Below are positions 22,375 to 30,966 of a stretch of 64,000 bases of DNA, one piece after another; position 1 is the first letter of the stretch, and the number at the start of each line of letters is the position of its first letter. The stretch is from Onishia taeanensis (GTDB lineage Bacteria > Pseudomonadota > Gammaproteobacteria > Pseudomonadales > Halomonadaceae), in contig NZ_FNCI01000005.1 in the NCBI RefSeq assembly GCF_900100755.1, positions 1-64,000 of the forward strand, read 5' to 3'. The notes beneath the pieces were generated by a model. It saw nothing but the letters and a program-made list of their open reading frames with translations. It made no database searches and was not told where the DNA came from. The translations under genes were made by a program, and so were the position numbers.

Positions 22375-24452
22375 GCGAGCTGACCCAGGACGTCAGTGCC
22401 CTCAAGGGGGTCGGCGAGGCGCTATCCGGCAAGCTTGGCCGGCTAGGCGTCGCGAGCATCGCCGACCTGCTGTTCCACCTGCCGCTGCGCTATCAGGACC
22501 GTACCCGGGTGACGCCGATCGGCACCCTGCGCGCCGGGCACGAGGCGGTGGTGCAGGGTGAGGTCGCAGCCTGCGACGTGATCAAGGGGCGGCGGCGCAG
22601 TCTGCTGGTACGCCTCACCGATGGCTCCGGCATCTTGAGTCTGCGCTTCTTTCATTTCTCCCCTGCGCAGCAGCAGCAGTTCCAGCCCGGCACCCGAGTC
22701 CACGCCTTCGGCGAGGCTCGGGCCGGCGCCACCGGGCTCGAGATCTATCACCCGGAATATCGCCTGATCAAGGCCGGTGAGGCGGTAGTCGATGAGCACC
22801 TGACGCCGCTTTACCCCACCACCGAGGGTCTCAATCAGGCCCGTCTGCGCGGACTGATCGATCAAGCCATGCGCCTGCTGCACGAGGCGCCGGCGGCGCT
22901 GCCGGACTGGATACCCACCAGCCTGCGCGAGCGCTTCCAACTGCCCGAGCTGCATGCGGCACTCGACTACCTGCACCACCCGCCGCCCGAGGCTGATCTG
23001 GAGCAGCTAAAAGCGGGCACACACCCGACCCAGCGTCGTCTGGCACTGGAGGAGCTGCTGGCCCACCAGCTCAGCCTGCGGGTGGTGCGCCAGCGCATTC
23101 AAGCCGATGGTGCCCCGCCGCTGCCCTCTGGCCGCAGCCTGCAGGCACGCTTCGTCTCGAAATTGCCGTTCTCGCTGACCGGCGCCCAGCGCCGGGTACT
23201 CGACGAGATCGGTCGGGATATCGAGCGCGCGGTGCCGATGCTGCGTTTGGTACAGGGTGATGTGGGCTCGGGCAAGACGGTGGTGGCGGCGATGGCGGCA
23301 CTCACCGCCATCGCCGGTGGCTGCCAGGTGGCCATGATGGCGCCCACCGAGCTGCTCGCCGAACAACATTACCGCACCTTCAAGGACTGGTTCGAGCCGC
23401 TGGGCATCGAGGTGGCCTGGCTCGCCGGCAAGCTCAAGGGTAAGGCGCGGCTCGATACCAAGGCGGCGCTGGCCGACGGCCGCATACAGCTGGTGGTGGG
23501 CACCCATGCGCTCTTTCAGGCCGACGTACACTTCCAATGCCTGGGGCTTGCCATCATCGATGAGCAGCACCGCTTCGGCGTTCACCAGCGCCTGGCACTG
23601 CGCGAGAAAGGTGAAGCCGCAGGCCTGACGCCCCATCAGTTGGTGATGACGGCCACCCCGATTCCCCGCACCCTGGCGATGAGCGCCTATGCCGACCTGG
23701 ACGTCTCGGTGATCGACGAGCTGCCGCCGGGGCGCACCCCGGTACAGACCGTGGCGGTGCCCGACGAGCGCCGCCCCGAGGTAGTCGCGCGTATCGAACG
23801 GGCCTGCGCCGAGGGCCGCCAGGCCTACTGGGTCTGCACCCTGATCGAGGAATCTGAGGCCCTGCAGTGCCAGGCCGCCGAGGCCACCCACGAGAGCCTC
23901 ACCGAGGCACTGCCGGGGCTCGCCATCGGCCTGGTGCACGGTCGCATGAAGGCCGGCGAGAAGGCCGAGGTGATGGCGGCCTTCAAGGACGGTGAGCTGG
24001 ACCTGCTGATCGCCACCACGGTGATCGAGGTCGGCGTCGACGTGCCCAACGCCAGCCTGATGATCATCGAGAATCCAGAGCGCCTGGGGCTCTCGCAGCT
24101 TCATCAGCTACGCGGCCGGGTCGGGCGCGGTGCCACCGAGAGCTTCTGCGTGCTGCTCTACCATCCGCCGCTGTCGGCACATTCACGGGAGCGGCTGGGC
24201 GTCATGCGCGAGACCACCGACGGCTTTCGCATCGCCGAGAAGGATTTGGAGCTGCGCGGGCCCGGCGAGGTGCTGGGAACGCGCCAGACGGGGCTTGCGG
24301 CAATGAAGATTGCCGACCTGGAACGCGACCGTGACCTGCTCGAGCGGGTCGGCCCACTGGCCAAGGCCCTGCTCGAAGAATCCCCGGCCTCGAGCGCACC
24401 CTTGATTCGACGCTGGCTGGGTGAAGAAGCCGGACGCTACGGCCAGGTCTGA
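22371..24452 (+). CDS. recG: ATP-dependent DNA helicase RecG
   Basis: 693 residues. N-terminal wedge/OB domain (about 1-190) that binds branched DNA, then superfamily 2 helicase motifs: Walker A GDVGSGKTVVAAMA, APTELLAEQHY, the DEQH box in AIIDEQHRFGV, MTATPIPRTLAM, VHGRMKAGEK, ATTVIEVGVDVPNA, and QLHQLRGRVGRG. The C-terminal ELRGPGEVLGTRQTG block is specific for RecG. It reverses stalled replication forks. The 15-bp repeat array at 24447-24521 begins in its last sense codon. Confidence 0.97.
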   Translation: MSELTQDVSALKGVGEALSGKLGRLGVASIADLLFHLPLRYQDRTRVTPIGTLRAGHEAVVQGEVAACDVIKGRRRSLLVRLTDGSGILSLRFFHFSPAQQQQFQPGTRVHAFGEARAGATGLEIYHPEYRLIKAGEAVVDEHLTPLYPTTEGLNQARLRGLIDQAMRLLHEAPAALPDWIPTSLRERFQLPELHAALDYLHHPPPEADLEQLKAGTHPTQRRLALEELLAHQLSLRVVRQRIQADGAPPLPSGRSLQARFVSKLPFSLTGAQRRVLDEIGRDIERAVPMLRLVQGDVGSGKTVVAAMAALTAIAGGCQVAMMAPTELLAEQHYRTFKDWFEPLGIEVAWLAGKLKGKARLDTKAALADGRIQLVVGTHALFQADVHFQCLGLAIIDEQHRFGVHQRLALREKGEAAGLTPHQLVMTATPIPRTLAMSAYADLDVSVIDELPPGRTPVQTVAVPDERRPEVVARIERACAEGRQAYWVCTLIEESEALQCQAAEATHESLTEALPGLAIGLVHGRMKAGEKAEVMAAFKDGELDLLIATTVIEVGVDVPNASLMIIENPERLGLSQLHQLRGRVGRGATESFCVLLYHPPLSAHSRERLGVMRETTDGFRIAEKDLELRGPGEVLGTRQTGLAAMKIADLERDRDLLERVGPLAKALLEESPASSAPLIRRWLGEEAGRYGQV

Positions 24453-24521
24453 GCCGAATCAGTCTCAGCCGACCCAGTCTGGGCCGAGTCAGTCTGGGCC
24501 GAGTCAGTCTGGGCCGAGTCA
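24447..24521. repeat. Five 15-bp tandem units joining the stops of recG and the yccS-like gene
   Basis: Units start at 24447, 24462, 24477, 24492 and 24507. The last three are identical (GTCTGGGCCGAGTCA); the first two differ at a few bases. Unit 1 contains the recG stop TGA (24450-24452). The final TCA of unit 5 (24519-24521) is the TGA stop of the minus-strand yccS-like gene. Because the unit is five codons long, each copy adds another in-frame TGA after the minus-strand gene. No hairpin is evident. Confidence 0.9.
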
Positions 24522-26747
24522 GGCCTGACCGGCGTAGGAGGCATCCGCCGACTCATCGTCTGGGTGGTTAAGCACTCGGTCTGCCGCCTCGCTTATCGGC
24601 ACCAGCTGGCGTGCGATATGCGAAAGCTGAGTCTGGATCACTCGGCGAGCATCATCGCCATCGTCCTGCGCCATGGTGGGCTCTTGCTCGAAGCGCGTCT
24701 GCAGGGCGCGTTGTTCATCCTGGAAGTCCGGGCTCTGCTGGCCCGACATCAGATTGGCGGCAATCGCCTCGAAGCCATCGGCCAAGCGGCGCGCCGCTGC
24801 ATAAATTGACGCATCGCCCGCGCTCGTCGTCAGGGTGCCGCGGTGGGCGCCCAGCGCAGACAGATAGCCCAGCAGGGTATGCGAGACGACCAGAAAGCGA
24901 AAACCCTCGTCGGCATCCTTCTTACGATAATGACCCGGCTCCTGCAGCATGTTGGCGAGTACCGTGGAGAGCGCGGCATCCGCGTTGTGGGCGTTGCGCC
25001 GCGCCAGACGGTAGGCGAGATCATCCTGCTTGCCGGTCTCATATTGATGGATGATCTCGCGCAGATAGTCGCTATTGCGCGATAGCGCCGTCGACGCCAC
25101 CTTGTTGAGCCGCCGCCCCTGCCAGTCGGGCAAGATAAAGAAGACCGCCAGCCCCGAGATCAGGGCGCCGATCAGCGTATCGACAAGGCGCGGCATAATC
25201 AGATCGAAGCCATCGCCAACCTGGTTGAAGCTGGTCAGCACCATGACGGTGATCGCGACCGTGGCAATGACATAGTGCTTTTCGCGATTGGCAAAGAAAG
25301 CGACACCGGCAACGACCGATAGCAGGCACTGCACCAAGGCACTGGGAAAGAGACTGATCGATGCCCAGCCCAGGAGAAGCCCGATCGTGGTGCCCAGAAT
25401 ACGCTGGCGGAGAAAGCGCCGTGTGGCGCCGAAATTGGGCCGACACACGAACAAGGTGGTCAACAGTATCCAGTAGCCCTGCGTGGGGTGGATAAGGTGT
25501 AGCACGCCATAGCCCGCCAGCAGCGCGAGCGATAGGCGAAGCGCGTGACGAAAGGTCGGCGAACCGGGCGTCAGATTGAGGCGAATGCGCTCCCAGGCAT
25601 CCTTGACGCTACGCGGGGAACGATTGAACAGGCTGGGGTCTTTCTGGTCGGCGCTGGCATCAGGGTTGTAAGCACTGGCCAACTGCTCCTCCAGGGTCGT
25701 CAGGTTGCGTCCGAGCGCCTGCAATGAGCGCAGCAGCGGCGCCCATTGGGGATGATCCAGGTCCTGCAGGTAGGCGATCGACGCGCGCAGGTCATCCAGT
25801 GCCTGCTCACTCGGACCGTGATCGAAGGGTTGGCGCAGCAGCAGCGCCTTGGATAGGCGCTTGCAGGACCGCCCCTGCTGGTCGAGCAGCCGCTGGCAGC
25901 GAAACAGCACGTCATAGTGAAAAAACGTCTCGGCGAGCGCCGAGTAGGGATAGTGGGAGGCGCTGACGCGCTCGTGAATGTCCTGAGCAATGAAATAAAG
26001 CCGCAGATAGCGGTTGAGCTTACGGCTGCCACGCTGGCCTTCAAGGCGCCGGAAGATCATCTCCTTGGCCTGGTTGAGGGCCATCACCACGCGCCCATTC
26101 TGCCGTGCCAAGGCCACACGACGGCTCTCGACATCCACCTCCCTGACCGGCTCGAACAGCGTCGCCTTGATCACCAGGTATTCGCCCAGCTCCCGGTATA
26201 GCTGCGCCATGCTCTGCTTGACCGGCTGACGCGAGAACAGCGCGCACCAAACGACCGAGATCACGCCATACCAAGCGGCGCCGCCGACCAGCAGCATGGG
26301 TTGGTACCAGAAGTGGCCCTCGGTAGTCCCGCCGTGCTGCTCGATATTGATCATCGAGTAGACCGATAGGATCAGCGTCGCCGTGGCGATCGTCGCGTAA
26401 CGCTGCTCGATAGCGCCCAGCATGATCAGGGTGAACGTCGCCAGTGTCAGCCCGGTGGCAAACAACCAGGGCCAGGGAAAGAGCAGCTCAACCGCCGCCG
26501 AGGCGACGAAAAAACAGGGCAAGATGACCAACAGCGCCCTGACACGCCCCTCCCAGTGATCGTCGGTCTCCGCCAGCGCGCTGGCGATGATGCCGAGAAA
26601 CAGCGGGATGGCCAGCGCCATATGGTCCTGATACCAGCTCAGCGCCATGGCACCGCTCAAGGCGATGAAGACACGGAAGCTGTAGGCGAATTTGTCGAGT
26701 GTCCACAGTCGGCGCAGCGAATGAGAGAACGAAGCGGAAATCTCAAT
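24519..26747 (-). CDS. YccS/YhfK-type FUSC family membrane protein
   Basis: About 742 residues if started at 26747. Two sets of transmembrane helices (near residues 25-180 and about 425-545 of this numbering) are separated by a cytoplasmic region with YFIAQDIHERVSASHYPY and RCQRLLDQQGRSCKRL, very close to E. coli YccS. GYWILLTTLFVCRPNFGATRRF marks the second membrane block. Function unproven; relatives are putative aromatic-acid or small-molecule efflux proteins. The start is unclear. The first ORF start is TTG at 26660, but homology (LWTLDKFAYSFRVFIALSG) continues upstream without an ATG to about 26717, and the frame stays open past an ATT at 26747 just after AGGAG. Confidence 0.8.
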   Translation of the reverse strand: MEISASFSHSLRRLWTLDKFAYSFRVFIALSGAMALSWYQDHMALAIPLFLGIIASALAETDDHWEGRVRALLVILPCFFVASAAVELLFPWPWLFATGLTLATFTLIMLGAIEQRYATIATATLILSVYSMINIEQHGGTTEGHFWYQPMLLVGGAAWYGVISVVWCALFSRQPVKQSMAQLYRELGEYLVIKATLFEPVREVDVESRRVALARQNGRVVMALNQAKEMIFRRLEGQRGSRKLNRYLRLYFIAQDIHERVSASHYPYSALAETFFHYDVLFRCQRLLDQQGRSCKRLSKALLLRQPFDHGPSEQALDDLRASIAYLQDLDHPQWAPLLRSLQALGRNLTTLEEQLASAYNPDASADQKDPSLFNRSPRSVKDAWERIRLNLTPGSPTFRHALRLSLALLAGYGVLHLIHPTQGYWILLTTLFVCRPNFGATRRFLRQRILGTTIGLLLGWASISLFPSALVQCLLSVVAGVAFFANREKHYVIATVAITVMVLTSFNQVGDGFDLIMPRLVDTLIGALISGLAVFFILPDWQGRRLNKVASTALSRNSDYLREIIHQYETGKQDDLAYRLARRNAHNADAALSTVLANMLQEPGHYRKKDADEGFRFLVVSHTLLGYLSALGAHRGTLTTSAGDASIYAAARRLADGFEAIAANLMSGQQSPDFQDEQRALQTRFEQEPTMAQDDGDDARRVIQTQLSHIARQLVPISEAADRVLNHPDDESADASYAGQA

Positions 26748-27073
26748 AACTCCTGACAGGCGGCAAGGATGGCGGCATCAGCGGCAGGCGCTTGGCCGCG
26801 TCATCTGCCGGCGGCGAGGCGATAACGCCCAGCAGCAAAATAGTTAGACTTTAGTATAACTCCATCTGGCTGATGAACCACTGTGCACGCCGCTCACCAT
26901 CCTAAATGGGCCGCCTAGGGATCGCGACCGACTAGCGGCCTGCATCATGCAGAAAGTCGGCGAAGGGAGCGGGGCTTGATATCGAGACGGGAGCCGACAA
27001 GACCTGCTGCCGAGGCCCTCTACGGGTACTTATAGTGAGGTACTGGCAGTGAGGTACTGGCAACAGCGAGTTG
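26748..27073. other. Intergenic stretch with a 14-bp direct repeat
   Basis: No gene is supported here. AGTGAGGTACTGGC occurs twice in tandem (27034-27047 and 27048-27061), just beyond the 3' end of the next minus-strand gene. The upstream part (26820-26870) is AT-rich and may hold the promoter of the yccS-like gene. Nothing else was recognised. Confidence 0.5.
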
Positions 27074-27430
27074 CTACAGGTGCTTGAACAGGCGCTGCAG
27101 TTTGGCGAGATCGCCGCTGTCACCGACCAGGCGAAGCCTGCCGGCCATCAGCCCTTCTCGGAAGGCGCGGGGCGTCGGCTTGCGCAACACCTTGACGGCC
27201 GTGGCCGCATCCTCGAAGCGCAGCTCCAGATCAAGATCTATCGGCAGGCCGGGCGCGGAGGTGATGCCGTCGGGACTCATTCGATAATGGCGGGCAATCG
27301 AGAGATCCTCGGTGCCGATCCCCCAGTCCAGATGCTTCAGCTCGGACAGGGCTTCACGAAAGCGTGGCTTGCGACGTCGGGCGCGCTTGAGCATTACGCT
27401 CAGCAGCCAGAGCATCAAACGAAGCGTCAT
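27074..27430 (-). CDS. Small protein, possibly SCP2-like
   Basis: 118 residues, function not recognised. The N-terminus is a hydrophobic then strongly basic stretch (LMLWLLSVMLKRARRRKPR). The middle and end (LDLELRFEDAATAVKVLRK, AFREGLMAGRLRLVGD, LAKLQRLFKHL) resemble the C-terminal half of SCP2 sterol-carrier domains such as those in UbiJ/UbiT, but this is only by eye. The second ATG (27430) is chosen because GAGG lies 7 bases before it; the first ATG (27436) would have a spacing of only one base. Follows hupB by about 90 bases. Confidence 0.6.
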   Translation of the reverse strand: MTLRLMLWLLSVMLKRARRRKPRFREALSELKHLDWGIGTEDLSIARHYRMSPDGITSAPGLPIDLDLELRFEDAATAVKVLRKPTPRAFREGLMAGRLRLVGDSGDLAKLQRLFKHL

Positions 27431-27519
27431 GGGCATGCCTCAGGGGAAGAAGTTCATTCCACCGGCCGACCGGCGACCGGTGGAGCGCGTCTACCGGGAC
27501 GCGCAGATGACCGCCAACC

Positions 27520-27795
27520 TTACTTGGTGACGGCGTCTTTCAGCGCCTTGCCGGGCTTGAACGCCACGGTCTTGCTGGCCGGAATGGTCAACGGCTGACC
27601 GGTCTGAGGGTTCTTGCCAGTGCGGGCGGCACGCTCGCGAACGGTGAAAGAGCCGAAGCCGATCAGCGAGACATCTTGTCCCTTGGCGACGCTGCCGGTG
27701 ATTTCATCGAGGATAACGTTGAGTACTTGGCTGGCCTTGTCTTTGGATAGGTCAGCACGCTCGGCGATCGCCGAGGCAAGTTCTGGTTTGCGCAT
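27520..27795 (-). CDS. hupB: DNA-binding protein HU
   Basis: 91 residues, the standard HU length. MRKPELASAIAERADLSKDKA opens a helical dimerisation domain. VSLIGFGSFTVRERAARTGKNPQTGQPLTIPASK is the beta arm with the proline that intercalates DNA, and FKPGKALKDAV closes it. Nucleoid-associated, bends and compacts DNA. AGGAGGGC precedes the ATG by about 4 bases. Located next to the rubredoxin reductase gene, as in Pseudomonas. Confidence 0.95.
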   Translation of the reverse strand: MRKPELASAIAERADLSKDKASQVLNVILDEITGSVAKGQDVSLIGFGSFTVRERAARTGKNPQTGQPLTIPASKTVAFKPGKALKDAVTK

Positions 27796-27945
27796 GTAGC
27801 CCTCCTGGTGTGCGGTTCAAGACGGCATCCGCCGCCTCAGTGCGTTGTGAGGTCGGTTCTTGGTGGAGTCGCGGTGGTTCGAATCCAAGCCGGTGTTGAC
27901 CATGATGCCGAGGTGATCGAAGTGGTCACGCCGGCAGCAGCCAAA

Positions 27946-29106
27946 CTAGATTAGCAATGCTGGGGCGACTCGTGCCAGTTCGACTTTCCGACGCACGCAG
28001 GCCCCTGTCAACGCAAAACCAATCATACGTCCGTTTTCGTCTTCCGCCAGCGCGCTCCAATCGCGCCCTTCTCCCTCGATCCGCCAGTGGGCCGGCACTT
28101 GGCGCGGTGGCAGCGCGACCACTGGCAGCAGCGGTGTCTTTACCAGTATCGGCCAGGGGCCGTAGGACACCGGCGTCGGGGTGCCGGTGAGCGTCGCCGC
28201 CAACGCCTTGGCACCGGCCTGCAGGGGCTGGACGTACATGGCGTTGATGCCATCGACGCAGGCCACGTCGCCCAACGCATAGATGCCCGGCTGCGATGTA
28301 GCCAGATAACGATCGGTATGCACGCCCTCGGGGCCCACGGCTAGGCCTGCGGCTTCGGCTAGCGCCGTGCGCGGCGAAAGGCCGGTGGCAACCAGCACCA
28401 GATCCGCCTCGAGCGTCCGGCCATCGTCGAGCGTCAGCGCCAGCTGCTCGCCGCCCTCGTCGAGCGCTGCCAGGGTGCGGCCCGTTTCCAGCGCGATGCC
28501 GGCCTCACGGAAGGCATCCTGCAGAGCGGCGCCCAGCGTCTCGGGCAGCAGCCGCGCCAGCGGCGTAGGCTCCGGGGCAATCAGCGTCACCCCATGGCCG
28601 CCGGCTACCAGGTCATTGGCATACTCACAGCCGACCAAGCCACTGCCGATGATCGCCACGCGAGCCGGACGCTCGAATGCCTCGAGTGCCGCGTGGAAGG
28701 CGCGATAGTCATCCAGGTCATTGATGGTGAAAACACGCTCAGCCAGCGCGGGCGGAATCGCGAAGGGCGCCGCCGGTGCCGCGCCGGTGGCCAGCACCAG
28801 CTCGCCATAGGGCAGCGTCTCGGTGCCGATGTCGAGGCACTTCGTCAGCGGGTCGATCGCCGTGACCCGCGTGTGGGTGCGGACCACGGCGTCGAGGCCT
28901 TCGGCAAGCGAGAGCGCATCGCGGCTGACAAGCCTAGCGGGAGGCAGTCCCTTGGCGAAGCCGGTGGAAAGCATCGGCTTGGAATAATCGTCACCGCTAT
29001 CGGCCGTGATCAGGGTAATCGGCCGCGCGGCGTCACGGGCACGCACCTGGCGGGCCAACTGAATACCGGCCATGCCGGTGCCGAGGATGGTCAAGGGTGC
29101 AGTCAT
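27946..29106 (-). CDS. Rubredoxin-NAD(+) reductase-like flavoprotein
   Basis: 386 residues. FAD-binding GTGMAGIQLARQVR at the N-terminus, the disulfide-reductase-like LATGAAPAAP, a second Rossmann GSGLVGCEYANDLVAGGHGVTL for NAD(P)H, and the FAD-closing YALGDVACVDG. The KPMLSTGFAKG segment and the C-terminal part match AlkT/RubB-type rubredoxin reductases. Such enzymes pass electrons from NADH to rubredoxin for alkane hydroxylase or oxidative-stress enzymes. No rubredoxin gene lies next to it. The ATG at 29106 with GGGAGC upstream is used; the frame open to 29415 lies antisense to ubiC. Confidence 0.85.
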   Translation of the reverse strand: MTAPLTILGTGMAGIQLARQVRARDAARPITLITADSGDDYSKPMLSTGFAKGLPPARLVSRDALSLAEGLDAVVRTHTRVTAIDPLTKCLDIGTETLPYGELVLATGAAPAAPFAIPPALAERVFTINDLDDYRAFHAALEAFERPARVAIIGSGLVGCEYANDLVAGGHGVTLIAPEPTPLARLLPETLGAALQDAFREAGIALETGRTLAALDEGGEQLALTLDDGRTLEADLVLVATGLSPRTALAEAAGLAVGPEGVHTDRYLATSQPGIYALGDVACVDGINAMYVQPLQAGAKALAATLTGTPTPVSYGPWPILVKTPLLPVVALPPRQVPAHWRIEGEGRDWSALAEDENGRMIGFALTGACVRRKVELARVAPALLI

Positions 29107-29180
29107 GGCGCTCCCGACAAGCAATAACGTGAACGCTGCATGGTACACTATGCGCCCCGATATTGGCCTGGAGGCGCCCG

Positions 29181-29750
29181 GTGCGCGATCGCCCGACATC
29201 TCCCTCTCTACACACCGCTTGGCTGAACACCCCCTGGCGCCGCTGGTATCCCGCCGCCGTGGCGCGGCCGGCGATGAGCCCCGCCTGGTGGACCTGGGTC
29301 GCCAGCCGCGACTCGCTGACGGCGAGACTGATCGCTGCCGCCGACGGTCGCCCCTTTCGGGTGCGGCTGCTGGATCAGCGCATCGGCCGCCCCAGCAACG
29401 ACGAAGCCCGGGCACTGGGGCTCAAGCCCCGAGAGCGCGCCTGGCTGCGCGAGGTGGCGCTGTGTATCGACGAGCGGCCCTGGGTGGTCGCTCGCTCGGT
29501 GGTGCCGCTCGCCAAGCTCCACGGCCAGCGCCTGGATCGCCTCGGCGAGCGCTCCTTGGGCCACTGGCTGTTCCGTCAGCCGGACCTGGAACGCGGGCCG
29601 ATTGAGGTTACCCAGGCCACGGCAGGCTTCCACGACGGCCACGGGCCCTGGGGGCGGCGCTCGATGTTTCATCACGGCCGCTTCGCGGTGCTTGTTCAGG
29701 AGTTCTTCCTCGATACCATGGCCGCTGAACTGAGCCTGCCGCCGCGCTGA
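29181..29750 (+). CDS. ubiC: Chorismate lyase
   Basis: 189 residues. Chorismate to 4-hydroxybenzoate plus pyruvate, first committed step of ubiquinone synthesis. Visible family features: WLNTPWRRWYPA-like N-terminus, SLTARLIAAADGRPFRVRLLDQ, AWLREVALCIDERPWVVARSVVP, and the closing SLGHWLF..P and GRRSMF segments. The start is GTG at 29181, because GGAGG at 29170-29174 lies 6 bases before it; the frame also opens with TTG at 29163, which overlaps that site. Followed by ubiA. Confidence 0.9.
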   Translation: MRDRPTSPSLHTAWLNTPWRRWYPAAVARPAMSPAWWTWVASRDSLTARLIAAADGRPFRVRLLDQRIGRPSNDEARALGLKPRERAWLREVALCIDERPWVVARSVVPLAKLHGQRLDRLGERSLGHWLFRQPDLERGPIEVTQATAGFHDGHGPWGRRSMFHHGRFAVLVQEFFLDTMAAELSLPPR

Positions 29751-29885
29751 GCTGCCGTTCTTCACGCCCGAATCCCATCACTTGGCCGTGGCGCAAAACG
29801 AGCCCTGGCGTTGAATCGACCGGCGCGATACAAGAGTGCCCTGGCCCCGAACGATAGGCGTCATAACGGGGCCTTGAGAGACAAC

Positions 29886-30782
29886 ATGGAGATCGAGATG
29901 GATCACGTCGAGCGCCCCCGCGGCCTGGCCCGCCTGCCCGACTTTCTGGCGCTGATGCGCCTCAATCGCCCCATCGGCACCTGGCTACTGATGTGGCCGA
30001 CGCTCTGGGCACTGTGGCTGGCCGCCGAGGGCCTGCCTAGCCGCAACCTGCTGCTGATCTTCATCGCCGGGGTCTATCTGATGCGCGCCGCAGGCTGCGT
30101 GGTCAACGACTACGCCGACCGTCACCTGGATGGCCACGTCAAGCGCACCAAGTCTCGGCCGCTGGCCACCGGTCGCATTGCCGAGCGCGAGGCCAAGGCG
30201 CTGTTCGCGACCCTCATCGCCGCCTCCTTCGTGCTGGTGTGCTTCACCAACGGTCTCACCGTGCTGCTATCGGTGGCCGCCGTGGCCCTGGCGGCGGTTT
30301 ATCCGTTCATGAAACGCTATACGCACCTGCCCCAGGTCGTGCTGGGAGCGGCCTTCTCGATGGCCATTCCGATGGCCTTCTCGGCCGTGACCGGCGCCGT
30401 ACCGCTGGAGGCCTGGCTGTTATTCGCCGCCAACCTGTGCTGGACGGTCGCCTATGATACGCAGTACGCCATGGTCGACCGCGACGATGACTTGAAGATC
30501 GGCATCAAGTCGACGGCGGTGCTATTCGGGCGCGCCGATATCCTGATGATCGTGCTGCTGCAGCTCTTGACCCTTGGGTTGCTGGGGCTGGTCGGTGCTC
30601 GCCTGGCCCTGGGCAGCTTTTTCTGGCTGGGGCTAGGCGCCATGGCCGCGATCTTCGTTTATCAATTCAGGCTGATCCGCGGCCGCGACCGGGATCGCTG
30701 CTTCCAGGCCTTCCTCAATAATCACTGGGCGGGGCTGGTGCTGTTCGCCGGCCTGGCCCTGACGCTATGGCCGGCAGCCTGA
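29886..30782 (+). CDS. ubiA: 4-Hydroxybenzoate octaprenyltransferase
   Basis: 298 residues, inner-membrane prenyltransferase with about 8-9 helices. Adds the polyprenyl tail to 4-hydroxybenzoate. The first aspartate-rich motif [23 protein letters not shown] and the second, [21 protein letters not shown], are both intact. [20 protein letters not shown] is the typical first helix region. Two ATGs are possible, 29886 and 29898, each with a reasonable purine-rich site. The open frame before 29886 is not conserved. Paired with ubiC, 135 bases upstream. Confidence 0.96.
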   Translation: MEIEMDHVERPRGLARLPDFLALMRLNRPIGTWLLMWPTLWALWLAAEGLPSRNLLLIFIAGVYLMRAAGCVVNDYADRHLDGHVKRTKSRPLATGRIAEREAKALFATLIAASFVLVCFTNGLTVLLSVAAVALAAVYPFMKRYTHLPQVVLGAAFSMAIPMAFSAVTGAVPLEAWLLFAANLCWTVAYDTQYAMVDRDDDLKIGIKSTAVLFGRADILMIVLLQLLTLGLLGLVGARLALGSFFWLGLGAMAAIFVYQFRLIRGRDRDRCFQAFLNNHWAGLVLFAGLALTLWPAA

Positions 30783-30886
30783 CCCCTGGGCCGAGCCACA
30801 GCGACACCGGCAAGAGCGCGACAGACGCATGCCCCACGTCAGCGCCCTTGAAAAGGGTCTTAGAATGAGTCCTTGGTGGACGCCCC

Positions 30887-30937
30887 ATGTCATGGCAATG
30901 TCATATTAGCGTGGTGGAATCGTCATCATCTTGTCAT
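30887..30937 (+). promoter_or_regulatory. Two Pho boxes upstream of phoB
   Basis: ATGTCAT-GGCA-ATGTCAT (30887-30904) is a perfect pair of 7-bp Pho-box repeats with 11-base periodicity. A second pair, TCGTCAT-CATC-TTGTCAT (30920-30937), begins 33 bases later and so stays in the same helical phase. This indicates PhoB autoregulation of phoBR. The remainder of 30783-30966 shows nothing else. Confidence 0.85.
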
Positions 30938-30966
30938 TGTCCCTGTGAGGCCAGGAGGCCAGCCAG

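Noticed and set aside
23007-24104. 365-codon open frame antisense to recG
   Set aside because: Shadow of recG; composition is His/Gly/Gln-rich nonsense without motifs.
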